Program-made: the position numbers and the translations under genes | Source: Solen grandis | Lineage: Eukaryota; Mollusca; Bivalvia; Adapedonta; Solenidae | DNA: 64,000 nt | NCBI GenBank assembly: GCA_021229015.1 | Contig: CM037779.1 | Span: 1,984,001 to 2,048,000, forward strand | Direction: 5' to 3' | Shown here: one piece after another, positions 35,811 to 48,116 of the stretch | Position numbering within the stretch: position 1 is the first letter of the stretch | Layout: each line of letters begins with the position of its first letter | The notes under the pieces: model-generated | Told to the model about the DNA's origin: nothing | The model's database searches: none | Seen by the model: the letters and a program-made list of their open reading frames with translations, nothing else

Positions 35811-36011
35811 AAGTGAGGTGGTACAGAAAACTTAATTAAGATTCTAATAAAAAAAGGGGCATAATTTGGTAAAAATACATGACAGAGTTATCCCCTCTTG
35901 CCTACAGGTTGGGGTGGTAGTCATATACAAGTACTCCATGTTTCAAAACAATACCTTAGGGGGTTTAGTAAAAATTAGGTGGTAGGAATAACTCAGCCAA
36001 GATTCTAAGTC

Positions 36012-36698
36012 AAACAAGAGGCCCATGATGGCCCTAAATCGCTCACCTGAGATAAATAGATTGACCCAAGGAACATCTGTACCAATTTATTTTAAAATCT
36101 GGCCAGTAGTTTTGAAGAAGATGATTTTTAAAGTTTTCATATTTTTTTTCTTTTTGTTGCCATGGCAACCAGAGTTCTATATGGATCAAGTTTATTTTAG
36201 CAACTTTTGTGAAGGTTGACCCAAGGATCATCCCTGCCAAGTTTAATCAAATTCTGTCCAGTGGTTTCAGAGGAGATGTTGTTTAAAGTTTTCCCTATAT
36301 ACATATAAGGCAAATAAGCCCCGCCCCGGCGGCCATGTTTTTTTACGAATCAGAATAATTTTAGAAACTTTGGTAGAGGTTGACCCAAGGAACATCTGTA
36401 ACAAATTATTTTGAAATCTGGCCAGTAGTTTTGAAGGAGATGATTTTTAAAGTTTTCAAATTATTTTTCTTTTTGTTGCCCTGGCAACCAGAGTTCTTCA
36501 TGGATCAACTTTATTTTAGCAACTTTTGTAGAGCCTCACCCAAGGAACATTCCTGCCAAGTTTCATTAAATTCTGTCCAGCGGTTTCAGAGGAGATGTCG
36601 TTTAAAGCAAATTGTTGACGACGGACGACGACGGACGCCGGACGAAGGGCGATCACAAAAGCTCACCTTGAGCACTTTGTGCTCAGGTGAGCTAAAAA
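36012..36698 (+). mobile_element. F1 element inserted in an F4 core
   Basis: The 5' end is AACAAGAGGCCCATGATGGC and the 3' end GAGCACTTTGTGCTCAGGTG plus AGCTAAAAA. The host F4 reads GATTCTAAGTCA before it and GGGGCATAATTTGG after it, which is one continuous core in uninterrupted copies. Three core units, a GACGACGGACGACG stretch. Confidence 0.75.
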
Positions 36699-36840
36699 GG
36701 GGCATAATTTGGTCAAATACATTACAGAGTTATCCCCTCTTGCCTACAGGTTGGGTGGTGGTATTTCAAGTTTCTTGGTACCTTAAGAGGTTCAGTGAAA
36801 GAGTGAGGTGGTACAGAAAACTTAACCAAGATTCTAAGTC

Positions 36841-38203
36841 AAACAAGATGGCCATGATGGCCCTGAATCACTCACCTGAAAATATGGCCCATATTGCCTT
36901 TTATAACACAGTTATACTGAATACAAAATCCATGCAGAAGTACAGAATAATAATTATAATTCCACACAACAACTGAACCTGTGGTACAAATTTTGATGGT
37001 TATAGCTATAAAATGAAGTGACACCTTGGGTGGGACCAATTTTGACCCAAGAGCCATGGTTTGAAAACTTGGTTCTGGTCTACAAGGCCATGTTACATAC
37101 CAAAAATCTAACCCCATGATCGCGGTTTCTAACAAGAAGATCTTTTAAAGACTCCCCTATATAAATCTATGTAAAATCAAGTGCCCCTGGGGCAGGGCCA
37201 ATTCTAACCCAAGAGCCATGATTTGAATAAACTTGGTAGATATCTATAAGGCCATGTAACACATCAAATATCTAAACTCCAGGCCTTGTGGTTTCTAAAG
37301 AAATTTTCTAGTTTTTCCTATATAAGCCTATGTAAAATCAAGTGACCTCTTGGGCGGGGCCAGTTTTAACCCTAGGGCCATGATTTGAACGATCTTGGTA
37401 GAAGTCCATAAGGTAATGTAACACACCAAATATCTAAACTCCAGGCCTTGTGGTTTCTGAGAAGAATATTTTTCTAGATTTTCCTATTTTAGCCTATGTT
37501 AAATCAAGTGACCCCTGGGGCAGGGCCAAATTTGACCCCAGGGCCATGATTTGAACAAACTTTGAAGAGATCCACTAGACAATGCTACACACCAAATATC
37601 TAAACTCCAGGCCTTGTGGTTTCTGACAAGAAGATTTTTCTAGTTTTTTTTTTATATAAGCTTATGTAAAATCAAGTGACCCCTGGGGCGGGGCCAATTT
37701 TGACCCCAGGGCCACAATTTGAACAAACTTGGTAGAGATCCACTAGACAATGCTACACACCAAATATCTAAACTTCAGGCCTTGTGGTTTTTGACAAGAA
37801 GATTTTTCTAGTTTTTTTTCCTATATAAGCCTTTGTAAAATAAAGTGACCCCTGGGGCGGGGCCAATTTTGACCCCAGGGTCATGATTTGAACAAACTTG
37901 GTAGAGGTTTGTTAGACAATGCTACACACCAAATATCTAAGCTCTAGGTCTTGCAGTTTTGCAGAAGAAGATTTTCAAAGTTTGCATTTTTAAAACCTAT
38001 TTTTAGCTCCTGTGACCTACTTTTTCAATCAATCAAAATAATTTGAGCATTTTTGATAGAGGACATCATAAGGATGATTCCTGTGAAGTTTGGTCAAAAT
38101 CCATTCAGCGGTTAAGGAGGAGATGTTGTTTAAAGGAAATGTTGAGCGCACGCAGCATGGACACCGAAAAAGGCGATCCCGTTGTGCTCAGGTGAGCTAA
38201 AAA
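36841..38203 (+). mobile_element. F1 element with six units, inserted at the same core site
   Basis: The 5' end is AAACAAGATGGCCATGATGG and the 3' end GTGCTCAGGTGAGC plus TAAAAA. About five to six ~170 bp cores carry CCAGGCCTTGTGGTTTCT, CCTATATAAGCC and GTGACCCCTGGGGC. The host breaks after GATTCTAAGTCA, as in the preceding F1, and resumes with GGGACAATATTTAG. Confidence 0.75.
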
Positions 38204-38684
38204 GGGACAATATTTAGTCAAAATCCATGACAGAGTTATCCCCTCTTGTTTCCAGGTTTGGGCGGTGGTCATATACAAGTATACCAAGTATCAAAACAAT
38301 ACCTTAAGCAGTTCAAGGGGAAAAAAAGGTGGTACAAAAAACTTAACCAAGATTCTAAGTTGAAAAAAGGGCCATAATTTGGTCAAAATCCATGACAGAG
38401 TTATCCCCTCTTGCCTACAGGTTTGGGGTGGTGGTCATATACAAGTATGTGTATTCCAATTTTCAAAATAATACCTTAAGGGGTTCAGTGAAAAGAGTTA
38501 TCCCTTCTTGCCTATAGGTTGGGGTGGTGGTCATATGCAAGTACTCCAAGTATCAAAACAATACCTTAAGGGGTTCAGTAATTATGTGAGGTGGTACAAA
38601 AAACTTAAAGGTTACGGCGACACAGACACCAACACTCGGGTGAGTAGAGTAGCTCCCTTATTCTTAGAATAGTCAAGCTAAAAA

Positions 38685-39227
38685 TGATCTAACTAAATAG
38701 TCTGATACCCCTGAATAAGTTCATGAAGTCTTAAATCAATCCCATGCCTAGTAACTGAAACATAATCATAATAGTACAGCAAAACTTTAAGTGAAATGTC
38801 TAAGAAAAGGGCCATAATCTGTATTAAATACAGTGACAAGTTATCTACCTTGGTTGTCTGATGCCCCTTAACATAATCATAAAGTTTCAAGTTAATACCA
38901 TGAATGGTTTCGAAGTATTAGCTGGATAGTAGCTTGCATGCTAAAATTTAACCAAATTTTCTATTGCATGCAAAACTTTAGCCATTTTTTTCAGTTAAAA
39001 AGGGGCCATAACTTGCATTAAATTCAGTAAAGAGACACCTTCCTTGGCTGTCTGGTGCCCCTGAACATATTCATCAATTTTCAAGTTATTGCCATGAACA
39101 GTTATTGAGATATAAGCTTGATAGTAACTTGCATGCAAAACTTTAACCAAAAAGCTGCAAACACAAATGCTGAAGCAAGTGTGACAGCAATAGCTCTCAT
39201 ATTCTTTGAATAGTTGTGCTAAAAAAG
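38685..39227 (+). mobile_element. F4-type fragment with 3' end
   Basis: Cores with GGGCCATAATCTGTATTAAAT and GCATGCAAAACTTTA run to a 3' end TCATATTCTTTGAATAGTTG plus TGCTAAAAAAG, a decayed F4 hairpin. No 5' end. Confidence 0.55.
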
Positions 39228-39479
39228 GGTATAACTGTGCCAAAATAATTTTTAGGGTTACCTGTCCTTTCTCTTAGTGAACACATATTATAAGTTTGAA
39301 GTGAATATGACAGTTTTTGTGAGATTGACCTTTACAAAAAACTTACCACAGAAAATTTGAAGCTTAAAATGGGCAAATCTGCTCCATAATAAATATTAGG
39401 GTAACTTGCCCTTTTGTAAAGGCTCCCTTAGTAAAAAAAAGTAATAAAAGATTAACTTGAAAAAAAAAAATTAAAAAGG

Positions 39480-40420
39480 TATTCAAAATGCTTGTTGGTA
39501 TATAAAATAAAATCTATTTAAATTCTTGCCCTTCATAATTATACCCTGTATATAAATAAAAGTAAAAATGATATACCTTGATAGTCCAATACTCTTAAAT
39601 AGGTTTATGAAATCTAAAATCATCCCCATGCCTAGTTACTGAGACATAAGCATAATAACACTGTGCATGCAAAACTTTAACCAAGTATTCAAGTTAGAAA
39701 AGGTCCATAATTTGTATAAAATTCAGTCCAAGAGTTGCCTTCCTTGGTTTTCTGATGCCCTAACACACTTCTAAACTTTCAATCAATACCAAAAACAATT
39801 TCTGAGATATAACTGGATAAAAGCTTGCATGCAAAACTTAACCAAAAAGTCTAAGTCAAAAAGTGAAAAATCTGCATATATTCATTAAAAACTATCTACC
39901 ATTAAAGTATGATACCATTGAACATAATAAAGAAGTTTCAAATCAAACCCAAGCCTTGTTACTGAAATATAAACATGAAATTCCTTGAATGCAAAAATTT
40001 AACCAAATTTTTTAAGTTAAAAAGGGGCCATAATTTGTAATATATTCCATCAGGTGTTATCTTCCTTGATGGTATACCGAGTAATACCCCTAAACATATC
40101 AAAATGTTTCAAATCAATCCCATGCCTGGACTTTGGGATATAAGCATGAAAGTACCTTGCATGCAAAACTTAAACGAAAATTTCTAAGTTGAAAAGGGGC
40201 CGTAATTTGTATTAAATTTAGTCAAGAGTTATCTACCTTGGATGTCTGATGCCCATTAACATATTCATAAACTTTCAAGTAAATTCAGTCAAGAGTTATT
40301 TACCTTAGGTGTCTGATGCCCATTAACATATTCATAAACTTTCAAGTCAAAACCATGAATGGTCATTGGATATAAGCTGGATAGTAGCTTGCAAGCAAAA
40401 CTTCAACCAAAATTTAGAAA
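39480..40420 (+). mobile_element. F4-type core array without ends
   Basis: Five to six units closely related to those at 27060-27830 (ATTCAAAATGCTTGTTGG, GCATGCAAAACTT, AAAAAGGGGCCATAATTTG). Neither hairpin end is found. Confidence 0.55.
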
Positions 40421-41442
40421 AAGGTCAACCTGAGCCTGACGCCACCTGCCCAGACATCATCATTTTAAAGAATGGAATTTTCGTTCAAAAACCCTTCCAA
40501 AAACCAATCCCTATCTTCCTCTTCTCATAAGGTATTTATCTACAAATAAAACCTGATCATCATACCTCACTCTTAAAAGACATTATTTGACAGAAAGAAA
40601 ATATCTACTTTTAATAACAGTGATCTTGACTTTGACCTGATCATCCTGAAAGAATGATTTTTCAAGTTTTCACATCTCGTTCCCTTTAAGTTGCCATGGC
40701 AACCAGATTTCTGCCAAAACTTTATTCTTTGAACAACTTTGGAAGAGGCATCATCCAAGGAACATTCCTGTAAAGTTAAATGAAAATTGGTTATGTAGTT
40801 TAGGAGATGTCTTTTTTGGTTTATTGTTGGTGACGGACATTTAACACTTTATATCTTTATATTCACAGGTCACAATAGCTCCCCTTTGAGATGATGAGCT
40901 AATAAAACTTAACTTTCACTGAAATTAATCGCATGTCAAATATTTGAAATATTGTGAAAAATACAGGTGTTGTGTTAGAAGTGTGAAATAGTGTAGTCAT
41001 AAATTAGATAGCACCATTTTTCTCTATAAATTATCCAATGAATATCGTCCATCAATACCTTTTACAGATTTATTATCCATTCTACAACATCCTAACACCT
41101 CTAGAAATAGTAAAAATTTCTGAAGGATTTATATTGATCAGCCATATCTCTAAAGCAATCTATTGTAAGGCCAACTGAAGTGTTGAAAATAATGTCATAA
41201 CTGAAATGAAGGCAGACAAGTGCCAGACAAAGATCAGAAAAAAACACCTGCTAATGGGAATCCTTGCTTCCATAGATCTGCACAGCTGTTTGGTTTTAGA
41301 GCCGTCTTTGATTATAGAGCAATACAGGTCATTTAACTGTACAGTCCTCAGTGATGCGAGGTATTTGTGATATATCAATATATTGCCATTCTGACTCAGC
41401 ATGATACATATCTGTGCAATGTTGGAGCTGTACCAATATATT
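40421..41442. other. Degenerate repeat, otherwise no gene seen
   Basis: The stretch from about 40430 resembles the flank right of 26600 (GCCCRGACA, then AATGGAATTTTTC). At 40620-40890 lies a decayed F1 core with TTGCCATGGCAACCAG. No exon supported up to the gap. Confidence 0.4.
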
Positions 41443-41542
41443 NNNNNNNNNNNNNNNNNNNNNNNNNNNNNNNNNNNNNNNNNNNNNNNNNNNNNNNNNN
41501 NNNNNNNNNNNNNNNNNNNNNNNNNNNNNNNNNNNNNNNNNN
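41443..41542. other. Assembly gap (100 N)
   Basis: Exactly 100 unknown bases just upstream of the first plus-strand CBM14 exon. The signal-peptide exon of that gene could lie within the gap or further left. Confidence 0.98.
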
Positions 41543-41678
41543 TTACATCTCATTTCGGAGTGAAACGGCCTATAGAGCTGCACATTTGTCGTTTCGTCTA
41601 ACCACTTGATGTCCAATACAAAATATAATCCAATACAGAATCCAACACAGAAATGTCTTTTCTTATTGTTCCATGTAG

Positions 41679-41873
41679 GTATATGTAGTCAGTCCGAGAA
41701 TGGCCAGTATAAAGCCGTGCCGGACCAGTGTGATAAGTTCTACCAGTGCACCCCGGGTGTTGGTGGAACCTACTACTGGCAGATAATGCCCTGTGCCCCC
41801 GGTACCCTGTGGAATGACGTCGACAAAATATGTGATCATGCAGATAACGTTGTCTGTTCACTACCGGTGGGAG
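41679..41873 (+). CDS. CBM14 chitin-binding exon, type A, copy 1
   Basis: This is a 195 bp internal exon with acceptor ATTGTTCCATGTAG and donor GTGAGA at 41874, phase 1 at both ends. It encodes a CBM14 domain with cysteines at residues 3, 18, 24, 39, 52 and 60 (x14, x5, x14, x12, x7), the core CDKFYQC and CAPGTLWND with the conserved Trp. It should bind chitin outside the cell. It is nearly identical to the exon at 43930, including about 100 bases of the downstream intron (TCTCAAAAACTAATGTGCTG, GCAGGAGATATAT), so the two are a recent tandem duplicate. Because all seven plus-strand exons share phase 1 ends, domains can be added or lost without breaking the frame. The minus-strand frame over it is a shadow. 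Confidence 0.9.
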
Positions 41874-42349
41874 GTGAGATGCATCAAATTCATTTTATTT
41901 CTCAAAAACTAATGTGCTGGTTATCTAATTGAAGACAAAAGTATGAAGTGCAGGAGATATATTTCGGACGTCTTTCACTTTTGGTCGATTTATTCATTCA
42001 TTCAGTATTTTGAACGTAGAAAAGAACATACACATAAGTTTATGCCCAGTGTTGAATAAATCATCCGAACAATTCGTTTGGATACAAAAAAAAAAAATAA
42101 AAAAAAATAAAAAGTACATTATTTTTGTGAGGATCACATACGGCTTTCCAAGTCGATGTTTTAGAAAGTAAAGACGATTTTGAAACCTAATTAATGCTGA
42201 GAATAGGACCTTTGTCAGTGGGACAGGATTATATCAAGGAAATTGGAGAAATTTAGTGTTTTAGAAAAATCGAGTTAGTGTCTGGTTTGAAATGAACTAG
42301 ATGGTATTGCATTTGCATGACGCGTCAATCCCATGAAGTCATTTTTCAG

Positions 42350-42538
42350 TGGCCACGTGCGGTGTGGAGGAATTCGGCCAGTTCCAGACAGTTCCGGGAA
42401 GTTGTAAGAATTATTACCAGTGTTTACGAGGAAGTGATGGAGAGTTCGTCTGGACTTTGAAGGAATGCTGTGATGGTCAGTTATGGAACTACGCTACTAA
42501 AACGTGTGATGAAGCGAGGAAGGTCAAAAACTGCCCGG
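42350..42538 (+). CDS. CBM14 chitin-binding exon, type D
   Basis: This is a 189 bp internal exon with acceptor ATTTTTCAG and donor GTAAGG at 42539, phase 1 both ends. It has the six CBM14 cysteines (C-x14-C-x5-C-x14-C-x12-C-x8-C) plus an extra Cys directly after the fourth. KNYYQC stands in place of the DKFYQC of its neighbours, and the CDGQLWN segment is retained. It is the most diverged plus-strand copy and the only one without a close sister in the window. The unpaired extra cysteine could form an interchain disulfide (inference). It lies 476 bases after the type A exon. Confidence 0.88.
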
Positions 42539-43929
42539 GTAAGGCCTGCGTAATGTTTGTTCAACATTTCAATTGGTTTCGGACTATTTGTTCCATCTGG
42601 AATAAAGAACCATTTGTGAAAATTTGGAAGCCGTAGCGATATTTCTCTCAATGAAACGATCTGAAGGATTAAATTCGGGTCGATTTAAGAAATGCCACTA
42701 GCTTCGATAAAACTCGGCTATACATAATTTCCTTATCGTATCCAGATCCGGCGGTTGGTCTACAAATATTTGTCCGGAGCATTTCTCCAAAACTACTGTA
42801 CCTATGTTGATGAAACTTCATAGGTAGATAGACCTTGATGAGAGGAAGTGCAGTGCATAAGAACCATAACTCTGCATGTATTTTGAAAGGAGTTATTGCC
42901 CTTTGTCATTTTTAATCTTTTGATTTTGTCCGGACCATAACTCCAATACTAAAGTAGCTAGGTTGATGAAACTTCATATGTAGATTGATCTTGATGAGAG
43001 GAAGTGCAGTGCATAAGAAAACCACAATGTAAATTCTTAAAGACAGGTTTTTGCAAACAATAAATATGGATGTGAACCATAATTAGACTGCATTTTTATT
43101 CTCCTCAGCTACAGATCCTGGGGGCAAATTGTTTTCTTCTGTGTGTCTGTATGTGTGTCTCTGTCTATCTGTCTGTCTGTCAAAACTTTTTAGCATTGTC
43201 CAAAACTTTTGAACCATTGCTCACAATAACTTTAAACCTTACATACTTCTTTACTCACAAACTTTTGAAACTGTATTCCTACACATGACAGACTTCCGGT
43301 GTGGGTATTGATCACCTTTAGTGATATTTTTTTTTTTTGGTATGCTTATAAGCCCAAATCCTATGTGTGAACATTCGTTTTATGTGTCATGTGAATACAT
43401 CCTGTGTCAAAGATGGGGGTGGGGGTATGAATCACCTTCAGTGATAGTTCTAGTTTTTATTGCGAGATTTTATTCAATTGTGATTTATTTCCGGTCAATC
43501 GGTGCTGTCAGATACTACCACCTGATATTGCCCTGTGCTGCACAAGGCGCACATATAAAACCACTTAATTGGTCTTGAACCAAAGGGCTTTGTTTACTTC
43601 TGGTTAAACTTAAGTAAACAAGTACTCCAACGATTACATGTACATAGTTTATTAGTTATAACTATGTTAACATAATATTAAGAGACTTTCTTTTTTGGCG
43701 AGTATATAAAAAATTAATGACTAGAATTTAGGTCCCATAATGTCAGAAACGAGCTGCGTGCCTCTAGAATGAAAGCGTATTGACTTTACGTTGGCATTTT
43801 ATTGATCATACATTTCCGAACTTATCACTTTTTTCATCACTTTACATGCTTGTTTCTTCAACGCAGTGTTCCTTTGCAACGACTCATTGATTCCAGTACA
43901 GAAATGTCTTGTGTTATTGTTCCATGTAG

Positions 43930-44124
43930 GTATATGTCGACAGTCCGAGATTGGCCAGTATAAAGCTGTGCCGGACCAGTGTGATAAGTTCTACCAGTGC
44001 ACCCCGGGTGTTGGTGGAACCTTCTACTGGCAGATAATGCCCTGTGCCCCGGGTACCCTGTGGAATGACGTCGACAAAATATGTGATCATGCAGATAATG
44101 TTGTCTGTTCACCACCGGGGAGAG
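43930..44124 (+). CDS. CBM14 chitin-binding exon, type A, copy 2
   Basis: This is a 195 bp internal exon, acceptor TTGTTCCATGTAG, donor GTGAGA at 44125, phase 1 both ends. Only about six residues differ from the exon at 41679 (for example Arg for Ser after the first Cys, Phe for Tyr before the Trp), mostly at the ends. The six cysteines and CDKFYQC are intact, so the domain should still fold. A different type D copy does not follow it, so the duplicated unit included the A exon and its flanks only, or a D copy was lost. Confidence 0.9.
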
Positions 44125-44504
44125 GTGAGATGCTTCATTTTCATTTTTTTTTCTCTCAAAAACTAATGTGCTGGTTACCGAATAGTTTCAAGATAAAAGT
44201 ATAATGTGCAGGAGATATATTTTGGACAAATTTCAGTCACTCGATTTATCTATTCAGTTTTTTTGAATGTAGAAAAGAACACAAGTTTATTTATGCCAAG
44301 TATTGCATGAATCATCCGAACAATACGTTTGGATACAAACAACAAAAAATTGCTGTGCAAGTGTGACTCTAGTCATAATTACTAGACAAAAAATAAAAAA
44401 GTAAGCACTTTAAAAAATATCTTCAAATTTTACGGTTATATGTTGATTATCGAAAACTCGATGGATTAGCTATTGTAATTTGTATTCAAATTTTACATCC
44501 TTGT

Positions 44505-44767
44505 CTAGGGGACTATACGTTTGACCTCCCGTCTGTCTGCCTCTCATTTTGTCCGTCCTGTTGTCCGGAGATCTGGATCCGCGATAACTTAAAAACCGTT
44601 GAAGATAATCGTATGAAACTTGGTATATGAATATATTTCAGTGAGGAGATTCTGCTCGTCACTTATTTTTCGAATCAAAGTTCTGGTTGCTATGGAAACG
44701 GAAAAAATATTCACCTCACCGGTAGTGGACTCGGGTGTAGCGTGCAACACCAGTTACTTGTTTTTGC
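44505..44767 (-). mobile_element. F2 element, inverted, in a CBM14 intron
   Basis: On the minus strand it starts AACAAGTAACTGGTGTTGCA and ends with the complement of TAGGGGACTATACG. The core is TAAGTTATCGCGGATCCAGA-like. A related copy is at 46945-47212. Confidence 0.6.
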
Positions 44768-45407
44768 ACTAACACTCTTTATTTTATCCCCATTATTTGG
44801 CCTTTTATCAAAGATCAATCGAAATGGAAGGATTTAACCCTATAAGTAGAAACTGTATATGTTTACATAATGTTATTTCATAGACCAGGGGATAATAAAC
44901 ACCTAAAAATCGCCTCCAATTTATCAAGATCCTTGCCAAAAAAAAGCTAGTGGTGATCCATTTATCCATGCAGTATATTCTGAAGATGAAACTTAATATT
45001 CCTCAACATGCTCGATACAGATTTAATTTATTAAATTATCTCCCCATTCTATATAAAAAAATATGAAAAGTTGGAATTACAGTAATACGCACAGCTGCAA
45101 TTATTCTGCCGTTGGCTGTTTTGTTTTCACCTGAATTTCCGGTTTGAATTTCACTATTTGAAACGGTGAATATTACCAATATTTTTTTCTAAAATCCATC
45201 GAAAAGCATTTTTATATAACAGAGCAATATACAATATAACCTTAGTTTAACCATAGCAAAGAACGTCTGTCAGTGTACGAGGTAAAAGTGGGCCACGCTG
45301 TCTTAATGGTTGTCCTGTCGTGAATATGGAGTCAATTTGATCGTATGACATACTGAACATAAAAATGAATTGCAAATATATATATATATATATTGCTGTA
45401 TAAAGTA

Positions 45408-46006
45408 TACTACTCAGTTTGCTAAGCACCATCCGCTATTTTCCCGTAGCGTTTTATGCTTAGACAAGCGACTTTAAAGGCATGCTACATGAAATTTTAC
45501 AATAAAACAAACCTTGCTTTTATGCAGAAGTATTTATGTACCAAACTTACTACCAGTTACAAAAAATAAGCCTTTCGGATCCTCAATACTGGGAATTAAT
45601 CATTAGAAAGTGCGAAATTTTGAGAAAACACCTTAAAATTTAAAGTCAGATCAATTCAGAACTTTGATCTTCAAATATTCCTGTTTCCTAAATGGAATAC
45701 TTAGGATATTTGTGACGATGTTGACCTGTTCATGGTCATTTTTTTTCTGTATTGATAACAAGATTTAACTTCAATTTATAAAATGCCATTTCTTGCAAAA
45801 AACACACTTTTGTGAAGTTGCCAACTAATGACAGGAATTGGCTTAATCGTTGTAACTCATTTTTGAGTCTCTTCTATCATTTTGACAAACTATGCGTAAA
45901 AATGGTCAGCTAACGGTTTTTTCAGGTACATAGCATTACATTAAGCATGTTTTCATGTGACTCTATGGGAAAATAGCCGGTGGTGCTTAGCAAACTTTGA
46001 GTAGTA
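45408..46006. mobile_element. TA-flanked MITE with about 43 bp terminal inverted repeats
   Basis: TACTACTCAGTTTGCTAAGC at the left pairs with GCTTAGCAAACTTTGAGTAG plus TA at the right, and the match continues inward through CGCTATTTTCCC against GGGAAAATAGC. TA duplicates are at 45406-45407 and 46007-46008. The paralogous intron at 51041-51060 is empty: GTATAAAG TA TTTATAAC without the insert. The TA target and short non-coding body suggest a Tc1/mariner-type MITE. Confidence 0.8.
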
Positions 46007-46433
46007 TATTTATAACACGTATAAACACAAAATATATACACTTATAGCTCCTATTCTACAAATCATTACAAATCCCCATTAGGCCGCCATGTTTGGTATA
46101 ATTCAGATTCTCAACTCCAACCCCACGTGACTGCTGTAACTCTACACGTTTTCCTGCAACTCCGTTTATCTAGTCTACTCTGAACTCGCTCACAAACTCC
46201 CTTGTATCCATATCGATTCAACCAATAATATTTATCTCGATAGGAAGTTTAGAAAAGAAATGTTACTTCATAGCTATGTAATCAGGAAATGCATTTAACC
46301 CAAGATGGACATGCGACATGCGTTAATGTGAAATTAGACGTGAACATCAGATATCTTTAAATTCTAATCCCTGGATCATGTGGCTGTCGTTCATTTCTAG
46401 TCTTTACTAACATGTATTCCACACGATCGACAG

Positions 46434-46778
46434 GCTCCACTACAAAAGCACCACCAAGTCCAATTACAACGTTATGGACCACATCAAGTCCAATTACCAC
46501 TACAAGAACCTCACCAAGTCCAATAACCACTACAAGAACCTCACCAAGTCCAACTACTTCCGAGTCTGGTACCATGCCAGGTGACTTTCTACAATGCAGT
46601 GTATCCCAGGCAGGCCGGCTCAAGTCGGTCCCGAACCAGTGTGACAAGTTCTACCAGTGTGTACCTTTGGATAATAATCGATATGTCTGGAAAATGATGC
46701 ATTGCCCCGACAATACTTTGTGGAATGACGACCTTCAGATTTGTGACCATGCGAACAAAGTTGTTTGCGTACCGTCAG
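46434..46778 (+). CDS. Thr/Pro-rich linker plus CBM14 exon, type C, copy 1
   Basis: This is a 345 bp internal exon, phase 1 both ends, donor GTTTGT at 46779. The acceptor is set at CGACAG (46432-46433). It has a textbook branch-point TACTAAC about 25 bases upstream, and a 1-base indel between the two copies lies upstream of this point and not after it, which argues that the exon begins here. The first ~45 residues are a mucin-like linker with a 10-residue repeat (SPITTTRTSP, 30 bp at DNA level), a likely O-glycosylation target. Then comes a CBM14 domain with cysteine spacing x14, x5, x14, x12, x7 and CDKFYQC. The linker would space chitin-binding domains apart. The sister exon is at 51448. 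Confidence 0.85.
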
Positions 46779-46944
46779 GTTTGTTAAATTATGTTTTGAA
46801 TGTTAAAGTTCTTTTAAAGGCATATGCTAAATTGAGTTCTAACAGTGATGTTCACCAAATCCGGCATACTTGCTCTACAGGGAATGACAAACATTTATGT
46901 ATGAAAGAATAGGTCACTAAACTTTTTAAGTCTCTTACCAGTGT

Positions 46945-47212
46945 TTAAACCGGATGGGACTAAAGGTTTGCCCTGTCTGTCCGTCAGTCTGTCCTGTCCG
47001 TCAGGATGTCCTAAAATTTGGTTCCCGCGATAACTTAAAAACCGTTCAGATAATATTATGAAACTTGGTACATGAATTAATGGCAGTATGAAGATTCTGC
47101 TCGTCGCTTTACTTCTCGAACTAAAATTCTGGTTGCTATGGTAGCGAAAAAAATACTCATCTCGCCGGAGGTGGACTCAGGTGTAGTGTGCAACACCAGT
47201 TACTTGTTTTTG
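46945..47212 (-). mobile_element. F2 element, inverted, in a CBM14 intron
   Basis: On the minus strand it starts AACAAGTAACTGGTGTTGCA, as at 44505-44767, and continues through CATAGCAACCAGAATTTTAG to a decayed 3' end. The flanking intron (47280-47700 against 44880-45240) is also similar, so element and flank were duplicated together. Confidence 0.6.
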
Positions 47213-48116
47213 CACCAGCACTCTTTATTTTATCCCCATTGTTTAGCTTTTTATCTAAGATCGATCTAAACGGAAGGATTTAACCCTAAACGTTGAAACT
47301 GTGTGTTTATTAGATACACAGTATTCCAAGCACATAGTTTTGTCATAACACAAACTAGGGGATGATAAAGACATAAAAATCGCCTCCTTGCCTAAAAAAG
47401 GCTAGTGATGATATATTTATCAGTGCAGAAAAGTATATCCTGAAGATAAAAACTAAAAATATTCCTCGACATGCTCGATTCAGAGATTTAATGTAATAAT
47501 CTCCCCTTTTCTGTAGATAAATGGAACAAGTTAATGAATTTCCCGGAATACGCACAGCTGCAATTATTCTGCCGTTGGCCGTTTTGATTTCACCTGAATT
47601 TCCGGTTTGAATTTCACCGTTTGAAACGGTGAACATTACCTCTATTTTTTCTATAAATCCATCGAAAAGCATTTTGTATAACAGGAGAGAATATACAATG
47701 TAACCTTATTTTAACCTTAGCAAAAGCATGTCAGTGTACAAGGGAAAAAGTGTGCACGTTGAATTATTTTCTGATATGTAAGTTGACATACTCACACTTC
47801 TATCGGTTTCGAGTTTTTTGAGTGTAAATCCCTGCGTTTGGAAGTACGTATATATGTAAAATAGCTTCCCCACATGGATTAGTAATGATTTTTGGGGAAT
47901 TATAATTTCCATTGCATCAAAATATTTCAGTTGCGTATTTTAGTCAACCTGCACCAATGCATTTTATAAGACCAATTTGGAGAAATGCCAGGAAGTCCAA
48001 ATGTTTTCGAAACTCTAAGAACGTTAGATTGTTTATTCGTTTTAGTGTAAAAATGGTTAAAAAGGCTTAAATGTTTGATATGGAGAATACTCGTTTCTAT
48101 TCGACCAGTGCTAGCA

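Larger units (their letters stand above)
29834..38684 (+). mobile_element. One F4 element split into five pieces by four insertion blocks
   Basis: The host F4 pieces are about 29834-29887 (5' end, AACAAGAGCTGTCC to CAATATAG), 34942-34980, 35811-36011, 36699-36840 and 38204-38684 (cores and the 3' end GAATAGTCAAGCTAAAAAT). Put end to end they follow the order of the uninterrupted copy at 6638-7336. At each break the host sequence resumes where it stopped, inside an A-run. The blocks between are a compound of F3 and F1 (29888-34941), an F5, and two F1 elements. The total host length is about 0.9 kb spread over 8.9 kb. Confidence 0.7.

Noticed and set aside
36380..36976. 198-codon plus-strand open frame
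   Set aside because: It runs through an F1 core, its GACG tract, the 3' hairpin and into the host F4. It is repeat sequence with no protein family resemblance.
41598..44115. Minus-strand open frames over the CBM14 A exons
   Set aside because: Antisense shadows of the two duplicated A exons; they look similar only because the exons are similar.
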